From contig JBFMGS010000005.1 of NCBI GenBank assembly GCA_040752635.1, forward strand, positions 1-57,826: a stretch of DNA of 57,826 nt, in the 5' to 3' direction. This stretch comes from JBFMGS01 sp040752635 (GTDB taxonomy: Bacteria; Bacillota; SHA-98; UBA4971). This document shows positions 52,370 through 57,826 of this stretch, in pieces. The position numbers and the translations under genes were made by a program. Position 1 is the first letter of the stretch. Every line of letters begins with the position of its first letter. Under the pieces are notes generated by a model, which was not told where the DNA came from, searched no databases, and saw only the letters and a list, made by a program, of their open reading frames with translations.

Positions 52370-52918
52370 TTGAGCCGGATGTCATGTATGGCACGACTTT
52401 GCTTTGTGCTGGCGGCCTGCGTTGCGGTGATGCTCCTCGGGGCAGGGTGCGGCAGGCAGCGGGAGGCCGGGTTGAACCTTCGGATCTCGATCTGGGGCGA
52501 CTTGCAGGAGCAGAAGAGGGTTGAAGATGCTGTAAAAAGCTTTGAAGCTGCGAATCCAGGCATAAACGTGGAGATCGAGGCTGTGCCCGCGGTCCAGATC
52601 GCGGGTGGGATCACAGCATACGAGCAGAAGCTTATCGTGCTTATCGCCGCACAGGACGCGCCTGACGTGATGTACCTCCCGAGGGACCGATACCAGTTCT
52701 ATGCCGAGAAGGGAGCGGTTCTAAACCTTGCGCCCTTCATCGAAGAGTCAGGAGGCGCAAAGCGCTTTGCCCCGGAGGTGCTCGAGGGCATGGAGATCTC
52801 AGGGGGGATATACGGCCTTGCAAAGGACGCTGACACGGTTTATACGATAAGCGTCCAGACCAAGCATCCAAAGGAGGCCTGGGCCCTTTTGCACTATCTC
52901 GTCATCGGTGGAAGATAG
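52370..52918 (+). pseudogene. Internally deleted extracellular solute-binding protein (family 1)
   Basis: A lipoprotein-like receptor fragment. TTG 52370 has GGGAGG 8 bases upstream; GTG 52361 and ATG 52379 are alternatives. The signal ends LLGAGC, a good lipobox. The N-terminal lobe is normal (NLRISIWGDLQEQ, FEAANPGINVEIEAVP, AAQDAPDVMYLPRDRYQFY), then after GIYGLAKDADTVY it jumps to TISVQTKHPKEAWALLHYL, a stretch that normally lies near the C-terminus. The total of about 180 residues is well under half the usual 400+, so a large in-frame deletion removed the middle. Probably non-functional, or a recent deletion allele; no permease partner is nearby. Confidence 0.75.
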
Positions 52919-53003
52919 TTCTTGGGCGGAACAGGAGGTTTTTTGTCATAGGTTATCGAAGTATAACAGGTCAGTTCGGTTTTTCCTCAAGACCTGGGAA
53001 GTG

Positions 53004-53720
53004 ATGGTGTTGATCCGTCTCTACAATGTGTCTAAGGTATATCCGAATGGTGCTGTGGGACTTCTCGACGTAGACATATGCATCAAACAAGGTGAGTTTG
53101 TGTTCCTGGTGGGCCCGAGCGGGGCGGGGAAGACCACGCTCATGAACCTTCTGACGAGGCAGATCCTTCCCACGCAAGGTCAGGTCATTGTGGATGGGCG
53201 CAACGTTGTGCGGATGAAGCCCTCAGAAGTCCCATACCTGCGGCGGACCGTGAGGATGATCTTCCAGGACTACAAGCTCCTGCCCAACAAAACGGTGCAT
53301 GACAACGTTGCGTTCGCGCTTCGCGTGACCGAGGGTCATCCCCGACAGATCCGCGCGCGCGTGGCCGAGGCGCTGGAGCTGGTAGGGCTTTCGGACAAAG
53401 CGTGGGCGCGGCCCGGCGAGCTTTCAGGCGGCGAACAGCAGCGCGTGTCGATCGCGCGCGCGATCGTAGGGGATCCGACCGTGCTTCTGGCTGATGAGCC
53501 CACCGGGAACCTCGACCTGGACACGTCGTGGGACATCATGGAACTGCTTCTCAGGATCAACAGGAGGGGCACGACGGTCATCATGGCGACCCACAACCGG
53601 GCAATAGTCAACGGGATGCTACGACGTGTCATCGAGCTCGACAGCGGTAAGATCGTGCGAGACGACGAGAAAGGAGCATACGGGCGTGAGGCTGGCTACG
53701 GTATGGTACTTCCTGGCTGA
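53004..53720 (+). CDS. ftsE: Cell division ATP-binding protein FtsE
   Basis: ATPase partner of FtsX; the complex controls peptidoglycan hydrolases at the septum or cell cylinder. 238 residues: IRLYNVSKVYPNGAVGLLDV, Walker A VGPSGAGKTT near residue 36, FQDYKLLPNKTV, signature LSGGEQQRV, Walker B LLADEPTGNLD and ATHN, all typical FtsE. ATG 53004 is preceded by GGGAAG; GTG 53001 and TTG 53010 are alternatives. The frame opens further to 52908 but that overlaps the truncated receptor gene. FtsX overlaps by 35 bases. Confidence 0.95.
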   Translation: MVLIRLYNVSKVYPNGAVGLLDVDICIKQGEFVFLVGPSGAGKTTLMNLLTRQILPTQGQVIVDGRNVVRMKPSEVPYLRRTVRMIFQDYKLLPNKTVHDNVAFALRVTEGHPRQIRARVAEALELVGLSDKAWARPGELSGGEQQRVSIARAIVGDPTVLLADEPTGNLDLDTSWDIMELLLRINRRGTTVIMATHNRAIVNGMLRRVIELDSGKIVRDDEKGAYGREAGYGMVLPG

Positions 53721-54564
53721 AGGCTGGCATTCAGCCAGGCGAAACGTCAGCCTCATATCTCTCGGCAGCATAGCGGCTTGCCTTTTCGTGCTCGGCGCCT
53801 TCGCGCTCGTTCTGATGAACCTCAACCACATCTCTCAATCCCTCCATGCCCGGATCGAGATCAGGGCGTTTCTGGAAGACGACCTCTCGCCGGAGGGTGT
53901 CGCGGCCGTCAAAGCCCAGGTCCAGGCGACCAATGGCGTTTCCTCGGTGGCATTCGTCAGCAAGGAGGAGGGGCTAAAGAGGCTTCGGAGCCAGCTTGGT
54001 GAGCGGGCGGGCCTTGTAGACATCCTCGGCGAAAACCCGCTACCCGACGCCCTTGACGTGAAAGTCACCGATCCCGGCAGCACGGCAGAAGTAGCCGCAA
54101 GAATATCCCGGATACCCGGGGTGCTCGGCGTCAACTACGGGCAAGGGTTTACAGAGAAGCTTGTTGCTACGGCACACCTTGTAGGGCTTGCAGGAGCCGC
54201 GCTCGCGATCGTGTTCGTTGCAGCGGTGGTCTTCATAGTCGGGAACACGGTGAGACTCACGCTTATCGCGCGCGGCCGCGAGATCGAGGTCATGAAGCTG
54301 GTCGGCGCCACCGACTGGTTCATAAGGTGGCCGTTCCTTGTGGAAGGAATGGTCGTCGGACTGGTGGGGGCGGCGATATCAGGGTTTTTCCTCTTCATCA
54401 GCTACAGCATGTGCGTTCGCCAGCTAACCAGGCTGGCGCCGTTCATCCCTGTCATCACCACACCTGAGCCTGTGGCTGCATTGTGTGTTGCTCTGCTTGT
54501 CATGGGTGTCCTGATGGGGGTTGTGGCGGGTGGCGTGTTCGTGAAGAAGCACCTTAGGGTCTAA
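53686..54564 (+). CDS. ftsX: Cell division protein FtsX
   Basis: Four-helix membrane partner of FtsE, 292 residues. GTG 53686 has AAGGAG 9 bases upstream and begins RLATVWYFLAEGWHSARRN, typical FtsX. The extracellular domain (residues ~55-160) has IEIRAFLEDDLS and the C-terminal helices follow, with FIVGNTVRLTLIARGREIEVMKLVGAT near residue 190 in pieces. The extracellular loop is where FtsX contacts its hydrolase partner; the next gene encodes a likely one. Confidence 0.94.
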   Translation: MRLATVWYFLAEGWHSARRNVSLISLGSIAACLFVLGAFALVLMNLNHISQSLHARIEIRAFLEDDLSPEGVAAVKAQVQATNGVSSVAFVSKEEGLKRLRSQLGERAGLVDILGENPLPDALDVKVTDPGSTAEVAARISRIPGVLGVNYGQGFTEKLVATAHLVGLAGAALAIVFVAAVVFIVGNTVRLTLIARGREIEVMKLVGATDWFIRWPFLVEGMVVGLVGAAISGFFLFISYSMCVRQLTRLAPFIPVITTPEPVAALCVALLVMGVLMGVVAGGVFVKKHLRV

Positions 54565-54579
54565 AGTGGAGGTGTGGTG

Positions 54580-55782
54580 GTGAGGACGGGGCCAGGGTTG
54601 TCACGCATTGTCATTCCCTCGTTGGTATTGGTCCTGATCGCACTCTCGCTTTCTGCCCTCGGGGAGTCTTCTTCTGAGATCTCCAAGAAGCGGGACCAGC
54701 TCGGTGAAGTAACCGAGCAGATGGACCGGGCCAGACGCCAACTCTTGACTGTCAAGAAGAAGGAAAAAGGCATCCTGGCGGAACTCGAGAAGGCTGAGAT
54801 GGAGCTGGAGAAGACCAGGGCCCGGCTGGCCTCACTCGAGAAGCAGGCAAAGCGCGTGGCTCAATCCGCACTTCAAGCGGAACGGGATCTCGCTGTGGCA
54901 GAGGAGGACCTGGCTTCCGCAAGACGGCGCCTGGAGGAGCGGGGCTCCCTTCTCAAGAACAGGCTGAGGGCGATGTACATGTGGGGTCCCGCCGACTACC
55001 TGCAAGTCCTCTTTTCGGCCACGGACTTTGCGGACTTCGTGAGCAGGTACGAATACGTCGAGATGCTCGCGGAGCGAGACGCCGAATGCTTCGACCAGAC
55101 CCAGGCCGAAGTCGATGCAATCGAAGTAAAGGTGGCCGAGGTCGCCAAACGAAAGGCGACGCTTCAGAAGGAACGGGACAACCTGGCAAGGCTCCAGGAC
55201 CAGGTCAAGGTTCAGGAAGCCAGCCTGGCTGCCCGGGTCCGCGAGAGGGAGGCCATTCTGGCCCGGATCCAGAGGGAACGCGCCCAGTACGAGCAGGCTC
55301 TCGACGAGCTGGAAGAGATGAGCCGGGAACTCGAGAAGGCCATACGAGACCTGCAGGCGCGCGAGGCGAGGGCCGGCAGGGCCATCCCGAGGTGGACCGG
55401 GAAGTTCATCATGCCAGTGAAAGGGCGCGTATCCTCGGATTTCGGGATGAGGTTCCACCCGATCTTGAAAAGGGCGAGGTTTCACTCTGGTATAGACATA
55501 TCTGTCCCGTCAGGGACCGCGGTGCTCGCGGCTGCTGATGGTGTCGTGATCTACAGCGGGTGGATAAGCGGATACGGGTACACCGTCATTATCGACCACG
55601 GCGGGGGCCTCTCTACGCTTTACGGACACAATTCGTTGCTTCTCGTGCAGAGCGGCCAGGCCGTGGTCCAGGGCGATAGGATCGCGCGGTCGGGAAGCAC
55701 CGGGCTTTCCACCGGGCCGCACGTCCACTTTGAAGTGCGTGACCAGGGCGCCCCTGTAAGCCCGTGGTTATGGCTGAAGTAG
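54580..55782 (+). CDS. EnvC-like coiled-coil murein hydrolase activator/M23 peptidase
   Basis: Secreted protein of about 400 residues with a signal peptide (to about residue 30), a long coiled coil (about 35-260, rich in Glu/Lys/Arg/Leu, PcsB/EnvC-like) and a LytM/M23 domain (about 275-400). Zinc ligands His302 and Asp306 lie in FHSGIDI and His381/His383 in HVHFE, so unlike E. coli EnvC it could be catalytic. Three GTG codons in a row open the frame; GTG 54580 is best spaced from GGAGG (54568-54572). Fifteen bases follow ftsX, so FtsEX very likely drives this protein, as PcsB or CwlO are driven in Gram-positives. Confidence 0.9.
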   Translation: MRTGPGLSRIVIPSLVLVLIALSLSALGESSSEISKKRDQLGEVTEQMDRARRQLLTVKKKEKGILAELEKAEMELEKTRARLASLEKQAKRVAQSALQAERDLAVAEEDLASARRRLEERGSLLKNRLRAMYMWGPADYLQVLFSATDFADFVSRYEYVEMLAERDAECFDQTQAEVDAIEVKVAEVAKRKATLQKERDNLARLQDQVKVQEASLAARVREREAILARIQRERAQYEQALDELEEMSRELEKAIRDLQAREARAGRAIPRWTGKFIMPVKGRVSSDFGMRFHPILKRARFHSGIDISVPSGTAVLAAADGVVIYSGWISGYGYTVIIDHGGGLSTLYGHNSLLLVQSGQAVVQGDRIARSGSTGLSTGPHVHFEVRDQGAPVSPWLWLK

Positions 55783-55852
55783 GAGCACGGGTTCTCAAAG
55801 GTCAACGGATGCTCACGGGTCGCTCCAAATACGCTAGAACTGGTGGCGGATT

Positions 55853-57127
55853 ATGATAAAACGTGTGCGCTGGATACATAGGGAATTAACGGTTCTGGTG
55901 ACAGTCGGCGCTGTCATCCTTGCTGTCGTCCTTGCAGGGTGGCTTCACGCGCCGGCGCACGGCGCCGGGTCGGCGACTCAGGGCTCGGAGAAAGCCTCCG
56001 AGCGGGGTCCTAAAGCTATTGAGCAGAGCTCCAAGGTTGCGCTCGAGGTGATCAGCCTGCTGAAGGACCACTACATATCCGACGTTGACGTGGCCGAGCT
56101 GATGAGGGTATATAGCGAGAAACAGAGCATAGCCGATATGCTTGCCGCACTAAAGGACCCGTATTCAAAGTACATGGACAAGAACGCGTACGCAGCCATG
56201 CTCGACGACATGAAGGGGACCTTCGAGGGAATCGGGATAACCATAGGCGTTCGCGACGGACAGCTTACCGTCATATCTCCTCTCAAAGGCACGCCCGGTG
56301 AGCGCGCGGGCTTGCGGCCTCTTGACAGGGTAAAGTCTATAGACGGCAGGCCTACGAAGGACATGGCCCTCGAGTACGCGGTGTCCCTTATAAAAGGCAA
56401 GAAGGGTACCGAGGTCGTACTGGGGATCGAACGTGACGAGAACGGGGCGACGCGCGCTTTCGAGGTGAGGATCGTCAGAGATACTATAAGGGTTCCCCAC
56501 GTGGCTTCGAAACTGATGGATGGAGGGATCGGCCACCTGCAGATTTCGTCGTTTTTCGGCGATGATACCTTAGATGCTATGACCAATGAGATCGACAACC
56601 TCACCAGGCAGGGGATGCGCGCTCTCATCCTGGACCTGAGGTTTAACCCTGGAGGATCTCTGCCCCTCGCGATCCAGGTTGCCAGCAAGTTCCTCCCTGC
56701 CGGGTCTCCCGTCGTGCACATAGTCAGTAAGGGGGGCAACAGGGTAACATACTACTCGGGTCCAGGCAAGAAGGTCGGGGTCCCGGTTGTGGTGCTTGTG
56801 AATGAGGCGAGCGCCAGCTCCTCTGAGATCGTCGCCGGGGCCTTGAAAGATATGAAAGCCGCCACGATAGTCGGTGTGACGACGTTCGGCAAAGGGCTCG
56901 TCCAGACCATATACCCGCTGTCTGACGGGTCTGCCATCTCCATCACCACCCACAAATACCTCACCGCGGGCGGGAATTCCATTGACAAGAAAGGCGTAGT
57001 GCCTGATGTCGTTGTCGCCCTGCCCGAGAAGTCCGAAGGCGAGCCGAGGGATGTCCAGCTCGACAGGGCAATAGAGATCCTCAAGGCAAAGATCCAGCAA
57101 CGCGAGGTAATAGGACTTGCAGGGTAA
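55853..57127 (+). CDS. Carboxy-terminal processing protease CtpA (S41)
   Basis: Membrane-anchored serine protease of 424 residues. A signal anchor (about 12-32) precedes a PDZ domain (about 115-200, FEGIGITIGVRDGQLTVISP and GERAGLRPLD) and the S41 core. The catalytic Ser324 sits in EASASSSEIVAG and Lys347 in FGKGLVQ, the usual dyad. GGSLPLAIQV near residue 265 is also typical. ATG follows GGTGGCGG. It comes after the FtsEX-hydrolase genes and before a membrane protein, a common Gram-positive arrangement in which CtpA trims or regulates envelope hydrolases. Confidence 0.95.
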   Translation: MIKRVRWIHRELTVLVTVGAVILAVVLAGWLHAPAHGAGSATQGSEKASERGPKAIEQSSKVALEVISLLKDHYISDVDVAELMRVYSEKQSIADMLAALKDPYSKYMDKNAYAAMLDDMKGTFEGIGITIGVRDGQLTVISPLKGTPGERAGLRPLDRVKSIDGRPTKDMALEYAVSLIKGKKGTEVVLGIERDENGATRAFEVRIVRDTIRVPHVASKLMDGGIGHLQISSFFGDDTLDAMTNEIDNLTRQGMRALILDLRFNPGGSLPLAIQVASKFLPAGSPVVHIVSKGGNRVTYYSGPGKKVGVPVVVLVNEASASSSEIVAGALKDMKAATIVGVTTFGKGLVQTIYPLSDGSAISITTHKYLTAGGNSIDKKGVVPDVVVALPEKSEGEPRDVQLDRAIEILKAKIQQREVIGLAG

Positions 57128-57176
57128 CGTAGAATGGTGTTGAGTTTGCTTTGCGCACTGTTAGGGAGTGGCCTGG

Positions 57177-57826
57177 ATGTTTCCTTTCGGCAAGGTGATC
57201 GTGACCATACTGATGCTGATTCCGCAGGTGCTGCTTCACCCCGTCTTCTGGACCGTGGTTATGCTTGTGGCGATGCAGTACGCTCGCACAGCCAGAGTGC
57301 AGCAGAAGGTTTTCGGGCAGGCCGTTGAATCGCCGGCGTCGCTCGTGCTCACGTCTCTGCTGACCGGGGCTGCGGCAGGCCTTGTCGCCAGTATGATCTT
57401 CGTCTTCATCGGCGTGACGGTAACAGGGGCGGGGGTTTCGTTCATCCTGCCTTTGGCCCTGGTTTTGATGCTCATTGACCCGAGGTTCCTCTGCTTTTCA
57501 TACGCTGGAGGGCTTTTGGCCCTTTCGAACCTGCTTTTCGGCTTCCCAAAGGTGGGCATCCCCGAGATCATGATCCTTGTGGCCGTGCTCCATCTTATCG
57601 AGAGCTTGCTCATCCGGACCACGGGCGACCAGGGGGCGTTGCCGCTTTACATGAAGACCCGCGACGGGAAGGTGGTTGGCGGCTTCTTGCTCCAGAAGTT
57701 CTGGCCGATACCGCTCGTGGGCATGATGCTTTTGACCCCCCAGATGAGCGAGATCAAGGACATCGCCCGGGGGCTCATAAGCATGCCTGACTGGTGGCCT
57801 CTCATCAGGCCCGATATCGCCGTACC
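57177..57826 (+). CDS. Polytopic membrane protein, 3' partial (possibly MinJ/PDZ-like)
   Basis: Open from ATG 57177, with AGGGAG eight bases upstream, to the window edge (216 residues seen). The N-terminus MFPFGKVIVTILMLIPQVL is followed by several hydrophobic helices and motifs MQYARTARVQQKVFG and LYMKTRDGKVVGGFLLQ. Such genes after ctpA in Bacillota often encode a membrane domain with a C-terminal PDZ (MinJ-like), but the PDZ part would lie beyond the window. The spacing from ctpA is 49 bases, so it is probably co-transcribed. Confidence 0.7.
   Translation, partial: MFPFGKVIVTILMLIPQVLLHPVFWTVVMLVAMQYARTARVQQKVFGQAVESPASLVLTSLLTGAAAGLVASMIFVFIGVTVTGAGVSFILPLALVLMLIDPRFLCFSYAGGLLALSNLLFGFPKVGIPEIMILVAVLHLIESLLIRTTGDQGALPLYMKTRDGKVVGGFLLQKFWPIPLVGMMLLTPQMSEIKDIARGLISMPDWWPLIRPDIAV

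Noticed and set aside
52943..52967. ftsE promoter TTGTCA/TATAAC
   Set aside because: The spacer is only 13 bases, too short for a normal sigma-A promoter.

Overview
The window (57,826 bases, one 100-N scaffold gap at 15508-15607) looks like a GC-rich chromosome segment of a Bacillota (Firmicutes)-type bacterium. The reasons are a polysaccharide pyruvyl transferase of the CsaB type next to a TagA/WecG glycosyltransferase, a long-form HPF, hpf/secA/prfB in the same neighbourhood, an FtsEX-EnvC-CtpA block, many GTG/TTG starts with strong AGGAGG-like ribosome sites, and no outer-membrane genes. The assignment is inference; no rRNA or tRNA gene was seen in the window.

Region 1 (1-28383) is accessory and metabolic. 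It opens with a TAXI-type TRAP importer (fused permease cut by the window edge, receptor, DUF1850 protein). Next come a three-subunit molybdenum hydroxylase of the xanthine dehydrogenase family in the order FAD, 2Fe-2S, Mo, a ferredoxin/FrhB-like flavoprotein, an MFS exporter, an FCD-type GntR regulator, a nucleoside phosphorylase, a NitT/THI5-type ABC importer, an adenosine deaminase, a HutC-type GntR regulator and an 8-oxoguanine/guanine deaminase-like amidohydrolase. Together these read as a purine (nucleoside/nucleobase) uptake and breakdown island: the phosphorylase frees bases, deaminases convert adenosine and (8-oxo)guanine, and the Mo enzyme oxidises hypoxanthine or xanthine-like bases. 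Downstream is scarred DNA: an IS200/IS605-like end hairpin and the last ~56 codons of a hydantoinase/oxoprolinase gene. Then come a HAD hydrolase on the minus strand, a sugar-type ABC importer without ATPase, a class V aminotransferase (serine/alanine/ureidoglycine-glyoxylate type), an aldo/keto reductase with a ferredoxin tail and a DUF401 permease.

Region 2 (28579-36232) holds a Ca2+-type P-ATPase with an unusual low-complexity insert, a small zinc-ribbon protein, an exported alpha/beta hydrolase and a polar amino-acid ABC receptor plus permease, again with no ATPase.

Region 3 (36318-57826) is mostly core: hpf, two conserved genes of unknown function, a 24-codon hydrophobic peptide ORF inside a structured leader, a membrane HD-GYP phosphodiesterase, a DUF5317 protein, secA, prfB (with its programmed +1 frameshift), DUF2993 and DUF5693 proteins, csaB, tagA-like, a split transketolase, an internally deleted solute-binding protein, ftsE, ftsX, an EnvC-like M23 hydrolase, a CtpA protease and the start of a polytopic membrane protein cut by the window end.

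Points most worth a second look are the FrhB-like partner of the Mo hydroxylase, a three-copy intergenic repeat with core TTGCATGRCGGGGC, the 14-bp tandem repeat at the scaffold gap, the peptide ORF in front of the HD-GYP gene, a GntR gene without a normal start codon, and four candidate promoters sharing the -35 box TTGCTN at exactly 17 bp from the -10.
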